This document shows positions 44,876 through 57,171 of a stretch of 64,000 bases of DNA, piece after piece. Source of the DNA: Thinopyrum elongatum (Eukaryota; Streptophyta; Magnoliopsida; Poales; Poaceae). Below the pieces are notes generated by a model that saw nothing but the letters and a program-made list of their open reading frames with translations, searched no databases and had not been told where the DNA came from. The translations under genes and the position numbers were made by a program. Numbering within the stretch: position 1 is the stretch's first letter; each line of letters opens with the position of its first letter. The stretch covers positions 724,065,431 to 724,129,430 of the forward strand of contig CM022298.1 in assembly GCA_011799875.1 (NCBI GenBank). Direction: 5' to 3'.

Positions 44876-47436
44876 GATGTCTATATGCAACCTTCTTCTT
44901 GTAGACTCGTGTTGGGCCTCCAAGTGCAGAGTTTTGTAGGACAGTAGCAAATATCCCTCAAGTGGATGACCTAAGGTTTATCAATCCGTGGGAGGCGTAG
45001 GATGAAGATGGTCTCTCTCAAAACAAAATAAAAATAACATTCTAAAAATAGCACACATCATGTGAAGAAGCAAAAACTTAGGCTCAACCGATACTAACCG
45101 ATAATTGTTGAAGAAGAAAGGTGGGATGCCAACCGGGGCATCCCCAAGCTTAAATGATTGAGACTTCTTGAAATTTAACTAGGGATGCCTTGATCATCCC
45201 CAAGCTTGAGCTCTGGTGTCTCCTTAATTCCTTTTATATCACGGTTTCCCTAATTCTTAAAAACTTCATGCACACAAAAATCAACAAGAACTCATGAGAA
45301 AAGTTAGTATGAATCAATGCAACACCTTATCTTTCTCTACTGTATAAATCACTAAAATTATACTTACATTGTATACTAAATGCCTCTGCATATTTAATAC
45401 TCCTATCCTCAAATAGAATCATTAAACAAGCAAACATATGCAAACAATGCAAACATAACAGCAATCTGTCAAAACAGGACAGTTTGTAAAGAGTGCAATT
45501 ACATTCATACTTCCCTAACTCCAAAAATTCTGAAAAGTTACCACACTGTATAAATTTTTGTAGCTCATTGTGTAAAAATTTCAAGATTTTAACACATTCT
45601 TACTTTCCAAAAGAATTCAGACAACGATAGAAAACTTTCTGTTTTCAAACAGCAACATATAGACTTGCAAAATAAGCATGGTAAAGGCTATACTTGACAC
45701 TTTTATTAAAATAAAAGATGCAAAACATTACTCTAAATAACATCAAGCAAATACTAATAAAATAAAATGACGCTCCAAGCAAAATCATATCATGTGGTGA
45801 ATAAAATATAGCCTCAAGTAATTTTACCGATGGATTGAAGACAAAAGAGGGGATGCCATCCGGGGCATCCCCAAGCTTAGATGCTTGATTGTCCTTGGAT
45901 ATTACCTTGGGGTGCCTTGGGCATCCCCAAGCTTAGGATCTTGCCACTCCTTATTCCGTTGTCCATCAAAACTTACCCAAAACTTGAAAACTTCACAACA
46001 CACAAACTTAACGGAACTTCGTGAGATGGGTTAGTATGATAAAACAAATCATTCACTTTGGTACTGTCAAGACAAGATTCAAATTTTTTATCACATGATA
46101 CCTACTGTACCCTATCATTTCTACAATTTAATTGAGCAATATAAGCCATAGAAACTAGAAAACAAGCAAACTATGCATCAAAAACAGAATCTGTCAAAAA
46201 CAGAACAGTATGTAAATATCGAATTAAGGCCATACTTATGTAACTCCAAATATTCTGAAACATTAGGACAAAGTAAAAAATTGTATACCAATCAACTGAT
46301 AAAAAATTCAGAAGATTTACACGTTCAGTAAAAGATATAAATATCTGTACTGGACGCAAAAGTTTCAGTTTTTGCACAGAATCAAGTCAACTATCATCCA
46401 CACTATCCCAAAGGCTTTACTTGGCACTTTATTGAAACAAAACCATAAAACATGATTACTACAGTAGCCTAATCATGTGAACACATAAAAATAGTAGGGG
46501 TAAATATTGGGTTGTCTCCCAACAAACGCTTTTCTTTAATGCCCTTTTAGCTAGGCATGATTATTTCAATGATGCTCACATAAAAGTAAAGAATTGAAAC
46601 ACAAAGAGAGCATCATGAAGCATATGACTAGCACATTTAAGTCTAACCTCTTCCTATGCATAGGGATTTTGTTATCAAACAATTTATGGGAACAAGAATC
46701 AACTAGCATAGGAAGGCAAAACAAGCATGACTTCAAAACTTTCAACCACAGAGAGGAAACTTGATATTATTGCAATTCCTACAAGCTATATTCCTCCCTC
46801 ATAATAATTTTCAGTAGCATCATGAATGAATTCAACAATATAACTATCACATAAAGCATTCTTTTCATGATCTACAAGCAAGAAATTTTATTACTCTCCA
46901 CATAAGCAAAATTCTTCTATTCATAATAGTGCGAGCAAATTCAACAAAATAACTATCATGAGATACTTGATTTACATAATCAATTTGAGCACTAAAATCA
47001 TGATGACAAATTTCATGGTTATAATTATTCTTTATAGCATACATGTCATCACAATAATCATCATAGATAGCAACTTTGTTTCATAATCAATTGAAACCTC
47101 TTCCAAAATAGTGGATTCATCACTAAATAAATCATGACCTCTCCAAATCCACTTTTATCAATATTGTGAAAAGATTCAACACCTCCAAAATAGTGGGATC
47201 ATTAACTAGAGTTGACAATCTCAAACCCACTTTCATCAATATAATCATCATAAATAGGAGGCATGCTATCATCATAATAATTTTCTCATCAAAACTTGGG
47301 GACAAAAAAATGTCATCTTCATCAAACATAGCATCCCCAAGCTTATGGCTTTGCATATCATTAGCATCATGGATATTCAAAGAATTCATACCAACAACAT
47401 TGCAATCATACTCATCATTCAAAGGTTTACTGCCAA
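44876..47436 (-). mobile_element. Inverted partial copy of element A
   Basis: Corresponds to 4439 down to 1852: the 3' LTR remnant (44876 to ~45025), the duplicated 3' region, and the ORF from its C-terminus (about 46580) to the break at 47436. The ORF is frame-broken by single-base deletions and lacks its N-terminus. The junction with the Gypsy element falls at TGCCAA. Confidence 0.85.
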
Positions 47437-48835
47437 GATAGAAGTGGCAGGGAAATGCGGGGGGATAAGGAGGACGGCGTAGGTGACCTGTGGAACAATA
47501 GGGAGTTCAATTTCAAAGCTCTTCATGGAGAAGAGTTGTGGTTCTTGAACCATAAGATTGTTGCTATAGGACTTTGCCGACTCAAAGCATCGTCCCTTAC
47601 ATTGCCTTGCCGGGGGTATATGAAATATTCATATCATAATCGGCCATTTTTTCGAGCCATCTTTGTTGACGAAGTTCAGATCTGGTTGGTATATAAATAC
47701 TTTCAAGCTTTGGTGATCCTTGTATATCTCCAACGTTTACCGAAAGGAAGGTCGCCATAGCTTCAAGGCATAGATACCGCGCAGAAAGGTTCAAGATCAT
47801 GCACGGGATAATTTTCTTGCATGAGGACGCAATTGTCGGGAGGCATACCAATCACTTTGCGCTCTTGCATTAGGACACAGCCTAATCCTTGACGAGTGCA
47901 TCACAGTATATCAACGAAATCCTTTTTGGGAATCCGGGGGTGCTAGTACTGGGGCAGATGTCAATTTATCTTTTAGTGTCTGAAAGCTTCTTGACATTTT
48001 TCTGTCCACTCAAATTTAACACCTTTGTGAAGCAATATGTCAATGGTTTTGCAATCTTGGAAAAGTTCTCAACGAATAGACGGCAATAACTCGAGTCCGA
48101 GAAAACTTCTGACTTGCTTAACTTCTTTGGGGAGTCCCAGTCGAGAATAGCCTGAACTCGTTCGGGGTTAACAGCAATCCCATCCTTGGAAATCACATGT
48201 CCAAGGTAGTTATTACTTCCGGAAGCCAAAATTCGCATTTGGAATACTTGGCATACAACTGGTGTTCTCGAGCCTTTCTAGAACAAGGCAGAGATGTTCA
48301 GCATGTTCCTCTTTATTCTTAGAATAGACCAGAATATCATCTAGATATACCACGACGAATTTGTCGAGGTAATCCATGAATATATAATTCATCAGCGGGA
48401 GAATGTAGCTGGAGCATTCGTTAGCCAATGACATGACGGTGTATTCATAGGACCCATAACGAGTGACGAATGCAGTCTTGGGAATGTCCTCTTCACGGAC
48501 ACAGATCTGTTGATAACCCAACCTCAAGTCGATTTAGAGAACACCGATGATCCACGAGTTGATCATAAAGTCATTGATCCGGGGCAGTGGGTATTATTCT
48601 GGATTGTGGCTTGGTTAATGGGCCGGTAATCCTGAACCAATCGGTTAGTTTCCATCCTTCTTCTTAACGAAGAGTGAAGGTGCTCCCCAAGCAAGGAACT
48701 GGGGCGGATGAAAACCACCCTTAAGTGACTTGTCGATTTCTTCCTTAAGCTCAAGAAGGTGATGCGGAGGCATCTTATAAGGTCGCTTGGCAATAGGAAC
48801 TGGCCAGGCTTCAAGTCGATGACGAACTCGACACT
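47437..48835 (-). pseudogene. Gypsy reverse transcriptase and RNase H, frame-broken, truncated
   Basis: Minus-strand fragments in order: an RT N-terminal piece (48814-48563), an RT core (48527-48213) with EEDIPKTAFVTRYGSYEY and the catalytic YLDD near 48347-48336, a connection piece (48238-47966) with LGHVISKDGIAVNPERVQAIL and VENFSKIAKPLT, and RNase H C-terminal sequence (RWLEKMADYDMNISYTPGKA) in 47851-47597. The conserved block between the TRYG and MDYLDK motifs is scrambled by a local frameshift. Order and motifs are those of Ty3/Gypsy pol. The protein is not translatable as read. Confidence 0.8.
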
Positions 48836-49261
48836 CTAGCCGGGGGTATTCTGGAAGTTCTTCTGGAAAGACGTCTGGAAAATCTCGACGACAGGAACGT
48901 TCTCGATCCCTTCAGAGGTGAGGCGTTCAAGCATTCATAACATATACTCAGCTTCAGCGTCTCGAGTAATTCGGGCAGTGTAGTTCACTATCTCATCGTG
49001 GGGTGAAGAAGTTGGACGACTTTAGGTGCACAATTGATCGAAGCAATGTGAGTTTTCAACCAATCCATTCCGAGTATGAGGTCATGGTGGAAGACTTCAG
49101 GATAATAGGGAAGCTAGGAATTCAAATTCCTCGATTTCAACAGGGACATTATGTGCCATCATAGTGGTTTGACATTGGCCTCCGGGGTCGGACAACTATT
49201 GGCAGGTTCATCTTTTCGAAGCAATGTCATGAGATAATGCAAATGCTTCAACATGAATAAT

Positions 49262-49290
49262 GCGATGCTCCTGAATCAAATAATACAGAA
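49262..49290 (-). pseudogene. Gypsy aspartic protease active-site remnant
   Basis: The minus strand reads SVLFDSGASH, containing the DSGA catalytic motif of retrotransposon aspartic proteases, between the gag zinc knuckle and RT as expected. The frame is lost soon after. Confidence 0.65.
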
Positions 49291-49335
49291 GCAGGTACTG
49301 AGTTAACAAGAAGGGTACCCATCACAGTACAGCGG

Positions 49336-50936
49336 TTATCCTGGACTTCTCAAGTCAATGTTGTAAGCCTGACCACGACCACGTGAAGCAGACCCAGTAT
49401 TATAGTTGCGGGTCTGATTGTTGCCACGGCCATATCCACGGCCAGCACGAGGAAAATCTAACTGATTCTGAGTCTGGCGGCAGTCTTTAGCCTGGTGGCC
49501 TGGTTTGCGGCACTTGAAACACAAACCATCTCAGGACGAAGAGGGGCATGGTTCTGAATAGCTTGAGCCTTTGACGGCCTCGGTGGTGAGGAGGCAGACG
49601 TGGTGCAGCATTGTTCTTTGGCGCAGAGGTTTGGGACGGAACGCGTTTTTGGGAATCCAAACTCTACGCTTCGGTGCCGCCCCGAAGATGAGCCAGCATC
49701 ACGATAGCGCTTCTGCGAGTCCTTGTGTTCCATCTGAGGCGTCTCAACAAGAATAGCCTTGTTCACTAGAGTTGAGAAGTCATTGATGTCTTGAGCAGCT
49801 AGTGCAAGCTTGAGGTCAGGTGTAGTCCATTCCGGAACTTCTCCTGTCTGCGAGCATCTGTGGCGATGTCTTCTTCAGCATAGCGGAGAGATCAAGAAAT
49901 TCCCGCTGATAAGCTTCGACGGTTTTATTGCCCTGGGTGAGGTTGCGGAACTGGGTCTTCATTCGGTTCCATAATTGCTTGAGGGATGTAACGTGTACGG
50001 AAAGCAGCCTGGAACTCATACCAGGTGATGACTGTTCCAACAGCCAGAGTACGCTTGGTGTGTCCCACCTTGANNNNNNNNNNNNNNNNNNNNNNNNNCA
50101 GCGGGGCCCTTTAAGAAAAAGGCCGCGAAGGTGACAAAGTTGGCGGGGGCGACATTAGCAGACTCCATCTCGTGAGTGATGTCGCGGAGCCAGTCATCGG
50201 CATCCAGGGGCTTGTCAGAGTTGCGAAACTGCGTTGGGTTGAGTCGCGTAAACTCTGTCAAAGTTACTGAAGCTGGGTTCTGGTTCTGGTTGTTCTGATG
50301 CGGAAACTGAGCCATGATTCCAACCATGAACTGCCGGTTAAGCTCAAACTGTTGCAACATAGCCGCCATATAGTCTGGCGGTGGTGGGCGCGAACAGCGG
50401 GTAGCAACTGCGTCATAGCATCGTAGAGACGTGCTCGAGTGGCAACCAACTCGACGGCGAGAGCCCGAACAGTGCGGTCCAGAGCCTGAGTGCACTGAAT
50501 CAGAACTCGGTGGTCATATCGGCGAGGCTCGTACGGGGCACAGATAGCTGTGTAGTATCCGGTAGCATCTCCAGCAGGGGCATACGGAATGTATCGGAAC
50601 TCAGAGTCATCCAAGATATCACTGAACTGTCCTCGAAGACGTGCGACAGCAGAGTAGGCGGCATCATGTACTGCCATCTCAATCGTCACGCCTAATCCGT
50701 GAAAAAGGTGTAACTCGGTGTCTGAGTCATTCTGCCGATCATAAATCCGAACTTCAGCATAGTACTGTTCCTGATTAAACTCGCGGTAATCCTCGTAAAC
50801 CATGAACTCAGGGTACCAGCGGTAGCCAAGTCTGGTCATGAGAGCGATCAGGACAGCTGGAAACCCAGGGGTATTACGAGCCCAAGTGCGAAGCACAAGC
50901 TGTGTCGTAGGACGCGGTGGAAACAAACGGTCCATC
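49336..50936 (-). pseudogene. Gypsy gag, frame-broken, crossed by an assembly gap
   Basis: A probable start at Met 50936 (MDRLFPPRP) leads through ~220 open codons. Gag continues in other frames (residues such as FTRLNPTQFRNSDKPLDADDWLRDI near 50200), crosses the 25-N gap and ends with a CCHC zinc knuckle CFKCRKPGHQAKDC at about 49480-49524, then an Arg/Gly-rich tail. Gag would form the particle and the knuckle would bind RNA. At least two frameshifts separate the pieces; some may be sequence error. Confidence 0.75.
50074..50098. other. Assembly gap (25 N)
   Basis: Twenty-five consecutive N inside gag. It marks a join between contigs, and true spacing is unknown. Sequence to the left is deletion-rich; sequence to the right is cleaner. 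Confidence 0.99.
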
Positions 50937-51328
50937 TGAAACAGAGGAAATTCAGATTTGTCAAATGACAATGAGAAGTTTAACACAACTCGGAGAGAAA
51001 GGTTAAACAAAACAATGGAAAGGAAAATGATTATCAGACTAATCAGATCAATGACAGGGAAATCGCACAGATATCCAGCTCTCCGGGTAGACGGGATTTA
51101 CGAGATCCTAAGTGTCGGCGTTAGTAAACTTATTTACACGAAGCAGAAGCGAGAATGAGAGTGCCCAGAAGTATAGACGAGGAAAAAAAGATCCCGAATA
51201 CCACACCAGTTGGCGACGTGGGCCGTAAGCCACCAAGCCAATGTAGTAAATTAGTTCTCGTTCGGGTTTCTAGACTCAACTCTCGGCCAAGGAATATTGG
51301 GAGGGGGGGCTTTTTTCTACAGGCAGTC

Positions 51329-51341
51329 GCTCTGTTACGAA
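51329..51341 (-). other. Probable primer-binding site of the Gypsy element
   Basis: Minus-strand TTCGTAACAGAGC starts three bases after the LTR and matches TTGGTATCAGAGC, the common tRNA-Met type site, at all but two positions. Confidence 0.6.
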
Positions 51342-53753
51342 CTTGTGACGCCCCCGGTCAATCGTACAATATATCGACACGAAGTGTACGATCAAGCCCA
51401 GGGACTCCACGGGAGGAAGGATATCACAACACCAACATCAAACAAAATAAGAGGAGGTCCACAAAATATTACGAGAACCAGGGATCCGAAGATCCGACCA
51501 TACATTAGTCGTCATACAAATAATATTGGGTACAAGACATGTTAGCACAAGTTTTGCACTTAAGAGGACAGCACAACAGGGACCACTCTAAGATCGAAAG
51601 GCGTGGGCCTGCCTCGCCTGGGAGCTCCAGATCCTACCTCGGTCAGCTCTGGCATCGATCCAGGTAGCTAGTAGTCTGCTCTGGACCACGCAATTGGAGT
51701 AGGCGTACGGTGGCTCCGGTCTGGTGCGTTCTGGGCTCCTGGACGCCTCGTCTTGGGGTTGTATCATCAAGGTGGGGTTATATGGGGGAAAGAGAAAATA
51801 AAGCAACCGTGGAGTACTCATGAAACCCAGAGAAGTAGCCCTACAGACAAGCATAGGATCTAATACATATGCAACCTATCTAATGAGAAGAAAAGGCGTG
51901 TATATGTGGAGGGGCCTGCAGAAAGCCAGAATAGAGAAGAAAGGCTCTAGTCCTATCTGAAGATAGCATCTTCAAACATCTTCTCAAAGCCATCAGTCTT
52001 GCAAGCAGTAGAGAGAGTAGATATAGCATTTTATTTAGCCAAACATGTTGAAGTACAGCCAAGATCCTTCCTCGACTCCCCAGACGAGAAGTAATCCCGA
52101 AGCTTCAATTAAGTAACAGTATCCAGTTTATAGTTAGTAGATCGGGGGATACACAAACTGAGGTCCTTATACGTAGGACCGGCTATCGATAGAAGATTCA
52201 TCCTGCAGGGGTGTCACTACTGTTACCCAACACGCTCGATCAACTCTGGGGACATACTTGCTGGGTAATGCCCGTCCTGGAAGATCAACACGAAGCAGCG
52301 CTCTACCTAGGCTCTAGCAGAGAGGTCAGCACGCCGGGACTAACCTATGCACCCAGGGTCTCGGGCCATCGCCCTGGGCACCCTGCGCGTTTGCGTGGCT
52401 GGCCGGGTGCAGCGAGCGCGACACTGACTCGCCAGTGAAGTATCCAGCCCAATCCGACGATCAGCCCGCACGTGAATCGTGACGTCTGATAAGCTTTCGG
52501 CGAAAAGTACATCGCAGAGGCCCAGGGCCCCATAACCATTATCCCGCGTTCGTGGGTAGTGCGTATAGGCAGTCGAACCACTCAGATCACACACCCAAAT
52601 CCAATAGGCTCAATTAGTATCAAGCGGAGAGAAATCAGAGTCTCTCGATGCTCCGCCACATGTCACACTCGAGTGCCCTCGGCACACCCGAAATCATTAG
52701 ATCCCCAGCGGGTACCCACCAGGGTGGACCCCCATGTGTGTGAAAAAGGTCAAAGTAACCGTGTGGTCATAATCATCAGGGTGAACGTAAGAGGTATCAC
52801 CTCGAGGTTCACACTGGAGGGGTTGCACGACAGAGTCGTATCGGACATGGAGAAGGAGGAATCACCCTCGTGAACCACGATCGTACGCTATGCTGAGAAG
52901 TATTTCATCAGGAGTGCGCTAAGGTATCACCCCTCGGCAATGAAGTTATTAACGAGACGAGTACAACTAGAGGTGTGACGGGGTGAAGTGTGAGGTGGCG
53001 TCTGTCGTCTCTGTAGATCGTAACGATCACGTGATCAGTAGTTGATTGATACAAGCATGAGGGCGACAGGGGCGACAAAGTAAGGTGGTGGGGTCACGAT
53101 GGGTCATACAACTATACTAAACAGTTTATCATAGGCAGGGGTAAGATGAGAGCAATGAACAGGTCTTACAACAGCAGGCTATGCATCAGAAATAGGAGCT
53201 ACATAACAGTAGCGAAATCTAATGCAGCAGGGAGAATAGAATGGGCGATATCGGAATGCTCAAGGGGGGGGCTTGCCTGGTTGCTCTGGCAAGAGAGGGA
53301 GGTCGTCAACGGGCTGTCGTCAGTAGCGTAGTCGTACTCGACAGCAGCGACGCCGGTCTCGGCGTCTATCAGAGAGAGAGAAGGAGGGGGAGGAGAAACA
53401 ATAAATTCACGCGCATAATGCAAACAATATGTATGACATGCCTAAATGATATGCCGGGGGTTCTTACTATGCCTAACTAAATGATTTAGTTAATTTAGGA
53501 ATTATTCGGATTTATTTAATTAAAGTTGGACACTATTCATTTTCGAAATCGGTTCTAATTGTTCAACGTTCTTATAGCTGCGGGCATCTGAGGGATACAG
53601 AGGGCGTATCCGGGTTCGTATCATCGTTCGAGCAAGTTTCATGTATAAAATATTTTGATGAGTTACGGTTTAAAAGATATGATTTTCTAAAGTTTTTAAT
53701 TTCTTGAAATTTAATTAATTATTTAATTCAACATTATCCGAAACAGTGATTGA

Positions 53754-53780
53754 TGACGTCAGCAGACATTGCTGACGTCA
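53754..53780. promoter_or_regulatory. Paired TGACGTCA sites in the Gypsy LTR
   Basis: Two TGACGTCAGCAG copies 19 bp apart (53754 and 53773), each with the palindrome TGACGTCA bound by plant bZIP factors of the TGA/CREB class. Functional use is inferred only. Confidence 0.35.
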
Positions 53781-53959
53781 GCAGCCACCTGACCGGGTGG
53801 GTCCCCCTGTCATAGGCTGTTGGTTAATTAGGTTTAATTAATTTAATACTGATTAATAACACTAATTAGTATTAGATTAACCTAATCGGATTAATTAACT
53901 AATTAATTAACTAATTAATTATTAATAATTATTTTATTATTTTATTTTTATTTCTATTT

Positions 53960-54860
53960 CTTTAATCGTTTTTTAGGGGGTGGGCCCCATTTGTCCGGTC
54001 ACAGGGGGGGGTGGGCCCCACTGGGCAGTGGCCAGGGGCGGGACAGTCCGGGGCGTGCCTTTTGGGACCGGACATGTCCGGTGCCCAAGGGGACGACGGG
54101 CGGGCGGGGCGGTGGGGGCGCGGCGGGAGCGGGCGAAGGAGACGCGGAAAGCGAGGGAGCCGGAGAAAAGCGTGGCGCGGCGGCGAGGGCGCTGGAGCGG
54201 CAGAGTGGCGGAAGAGCGGGGAGGGTGAGCCTGGCAGTCGCGGCGGCGGTAGACGCGAGGGAAGACGGGGCAAGATCCGCAGGAGCAAGTAGCGAGGCAG
54301 GGCACGCGCGCGCGTGTGCGAGGCCCGGCGAGGCGCGGTGCGCGCGGGCGCGTGCGCGAGCGAGCGAGCGCGGGCGGAGCGGCGGCACGGGGGCGCGTGC
54401 GCGCGGCGAGGTGCGGGAGCAGAGAGGGGGGGAGAGGGCCCGAGGCCTCACCGTGATCCGTAGGGACGGCGGGGGAGCGGGGTCGGGTGGTCGACGGGGA
54501 CGACGGCGATGGGAGGCAGGCCGGCGGGGACGAGAAGCGGCGACGTGCGGCGTCGGCGGCAAGATGGAGAGGGGGGGGGGCGGTCGGGCGCGTCGGAGAG
54601 CGAGCGGCGTCGAGGGAGCGGCGCGGCGAGGGAGAGCGAGCTCCGGGCGGCGGCGTCCAACAGGACGGCGACAGCGATCCGGGCGACGGCACGGTCGCCC
54701 GATCGATCTGGATCGGGGGGAGGGGGGGGAGCGAACGAGTGAGGAGGGGGATCGGGGGTAGGGCTAGGGTTTCGGGTGGGCGGGTGGCCGGCTAAGTAGG
54801 GCGGCCGGGGCCGGCCTGGGGCCGGTGGCTTGCGGGCGCGAGGCCCAGTCGGGGGGGGGG
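53960..54860. other. CpG-rich block within the LTR; no gene
   Basis: About 900 bp of extreme GC content. Minus strand near 54770 reads GAAACCCTAGCCCTA, a plant 5'-leader-like phrase, so this may span the LTR transcription start. Overlapping open frames exist on both strands without codon-like structure. Confidence 0.4.
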
Positions 54861-55375
54861 GGGGTGTGCTCTTTTTTTTTTTTCCTTTTCTGTTTCTTTT
54901 TCCTTTTCTTTATTCTCTTTTCTCCACTGTTAAATGTTTAGGCCCCAAATGGTTTTTGTAAAAAGTGTGACCTATTTCATAAATACCAGTGCATTATTCC
55001 CTAACACCTAAAATTAGTTTGGGCAAAACATAATTCCATATTTATTTCAGATTTAATAAATGGTTACTAAATATTATCTTTATGCACTGTTTGAGGTTGT
55101 TCGAGTCACTTATCCAATTCCAATGATGTTGGTTTCAATTTTAGAATAGCCTCTGGAATATTTGTTATTTATCTGACATTTTAGCTCCTATGTTGGACAA
55201 CTTTTATATTCCACTTTCATTTAAATTTGAATTTGACTTAGGAGTTGAAATGCAATATGATGCTAATGATGATTATGCACTGTTGATCATGCTAACATGT
55301 CATTATCAAAAGTGATTACTGTTGCTAATCACCGGGGGTGTTACATTAGTGCACGATCGGGCCGGGGGCGTCACA

Positions 55376-55918
55376 GGACATCAGCTGGCACATTTATTCT
55401 ACCGTCGCCGTCAACGTTGAGCGCTCGATGTCAGCTGGCACATGTATTCTACCGTCATTGTCGACACCGAGCGCCCGACGTCAGCTGGCACATGTATTCT
55501 ACCGTCGCCGTCGATGCCGAGCACCCACACGCCAATGCCTCCGACGTTGATCAATCTCCAACTCTGTGTATGTATATGTCAACACGTAGATCTTAATTGT
55601 GTCCTTGAAGCTAGTTTTCATGCAACATGGTGGAAGTTCTTATTAGGGCGGCGGCTAGGATTGTGCGGAGGATCGAGGAGAGCGACATCTTTTTTCTTTG
55701 ATGGGTTGTTAAGAATCTGCTAGCTATATTACTTATTGGTGGACCATAGAAGAGTCCAGCAACAATTAGGCTCGTACGTGGGATAGTTGGCAAGGACTCT
55801 GGGACATACTTCATCTAACGGTTGCAGATGATTAATGTGGAGATCCAACGGATAGTTTTACTATTTTTTAGGATTAACGTAAGAGCTCGTATGGTGCCTC
55901 CAATTAGTAAATATAAGA
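55376..55918 (-). mobile_element. Inverted 5' fragment of the Helitron
   Basis: Matches 16533 down to 15991 without length change and with few substitutions, including the 50-bp minisatellite. It is cut by the Gypsy LTR at GGACA (TGTCC in Helitron orientation), which would be one target duplication. Confidence 0.88.
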
Positions 55919-56474
55919 TAGCTACTGGTACAAACCCTCAGCCCCGAGGGTGCACTACTCCCTCCTCATCATGGTGGCCGCCGGGATGATGAAGATGGCC
56001 TCCGGTGATGATTTTCCCCTCCGGCAGGGGGCTGGAACGGGGTCTAGATTGGTTTTTCGTGGCTACAGAGGCTTGCGGCGGTGGAACTTCTGATCTAGGG
56101 TTATTTCTGATGGTTTCTCTATTTATAGGATTTTTCAGTGTTGGAATCACGCGAAGATGGGCCTCGAGGTGAGCACAACTCACCGGGGCTAGCCAGGCCC
56201 CTCTGGCATGCCTTGGTGGGTTGTGCCCTCCTCGTGGCTCTTTTGGCCCTCCCACGAAGCTTCTAATGCCTCTTTTGTTCCAAAAAAAATTTGTCAAAAA
56301 GTTTTGTTGCATTTGGAGAACTTTTATTTCTACATAAAAATCAACACCACGGTAGTTCTGCTGAAAATAGCGTTAGTCCGGGTTAGTTCCATCCAAATCA
56401 TACCAAAACCATATAAATTGTTGTAAACATGGCATGAATACTTCATAAATTATAGATATGTTGGAGACGTATCA
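55919..56474 (-). repeat. Inverted copy of solo LTR E segment 1
   Basis: Matches 15990-15435 with the same length and few substitutions, starting (minus strand) TGATACGTCTCCAACATATC at 56474. The LTR and Helitron were therefore present before duplication. Confidence 0.9.
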
Positions 56475-56903
56475 CTCGGCGGCATGATCAACGACCCACC
56501 CAAAGAGCCACCGTCACCAGTGCTCATCGAGAGCCTGATGCCCCGCAAGGAATGGGCAGAGGAGCTCTGCAATTCAGTTAAGATAAAGCCAGCCTGCGAC
56601 TTCATCATTGCCGGCGGCGGCCGTGTCAACCTTGATCCCGATGATGTGGTGGCCAGGCTCGAGCGCATCCTTGGCGGAGTTGACGTCCCCGACGAAGTAG
56701 AACATCGCCAACATGGTATCCTGAGGATGCAGGTGATGGACGGAATTTGCTACCAGGCTAGAGACATGGAAATGGAGCGGTTCCGCGGAGATGTCATGCG
56801 CGTGATTGCACACTGTCAAGCTCTTCTGGAAGAGGCCCAGCAGCCCCAAGAGCCTCCTAGTGCCAGCAGCTCCGTAGGCGGAGGCGGGTCGGGACACTTG
56901 TAA
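56475..56903 (+). pseudogene. Inverted copy of the split gene's 3' part
   Basis: The frame is open from the LTR junction to the TAA at 56901-56903, matching 15434-15006 with no indels and few changes (for example E to K in the Pro-rich stretch, DPPKEPPSP). Its 5' half is not in this window. Substitution-only divergence indicates a real second copy. Confidence 0.65.
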
Positions 56904-57171
56904 TGAACGGCCGCAAGGGTGCTATGCTGATCATGGAGTACGAGAAGACCGCCGTGAGTGTTATATTTTATTATAATTGTATGCATATGTAGGTCGTGAG
57001 TGTTTTGGGCGTTGCCGCATGTGGCATTTTAAATTATCCTGAATATGTAAGATAATTATTAACCATTGCCATTGTAAATTTGCCTCAACGGCGAGCAGAG
57101 CGCGTGCAGGGACGCCAGAGCAGAACGCGCCGCGGCCGCCTCAATGGCGAGCAAAACGTGCGCACGGACGC
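56904..57171. other. Host spacer copy with shared 3'-flank motif
   Basis: Inverted copy of 14738-15005. The 3'-flank motif GCATGTGGCATTTTAAATTATC lies within 57011-57087. It ends GGACGC at the element B junction, preserving the GCGTC flank. Confidence 0.6.

Larger units (their letters stand above)
47437..55375 (-). mobile_element. Truncated Ty3/Gypsy retrotransposon with ~4-kb LTR
   Basis: A minus-strand element with 5' LTR (55375-51344), primer-binding site (51341-51329), gag, protease, reverse transcriptase and part of RNase H in that order. It is cut at 47437 within RNase H, so integrase and the 3' LTR are absent. It is the only element in the window with recognisable Gypsy gag-pol. Frames are broken many times, especially left of the N gap. 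Its outer edge abuts inverted Helitron sequence at a point uninterrupted in the left copy (16533/16534), so it probably inserted there after the duplication. Confidence 0.88.
51344..55375 (-). repeat. 5' LTR of the Gypsy element (~4.03 kb)
   Basis: Minus strand from TGTGACGCCCCCGG (55375) to CCGGGGGCGTCACA (51344). The ends are inverted copies of each other over 14 perfect bases and imperfectly for ~25. The interior has an AT-rich TTAATTAA stretch (about 53820-53945), a very GC- and CpG-rich block (about 53960-54860) and mononucleotide tracts near 54851-54882. Many long open frames on both strands of the GC block are base-composition artefacts. No gene is supported. Confidence 0.75.

Noticed and set aside
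36805..47436. Reading the frame-broken ORFs here as real pseudogenes
   Set aside because: The excess of single-base deletions affects non-coding and coding DNA alike, so sequence error explains it better.
53973..54795. Overlapping ORFs up to 256 codons on both strands
   Set aside because: They lie in an extremely GC-rich LTR block where stop codons are rare by composition. The predicted peptides are low-complexity Arg/Gly/Ala or Pro/Ser, and both strands are open at once.
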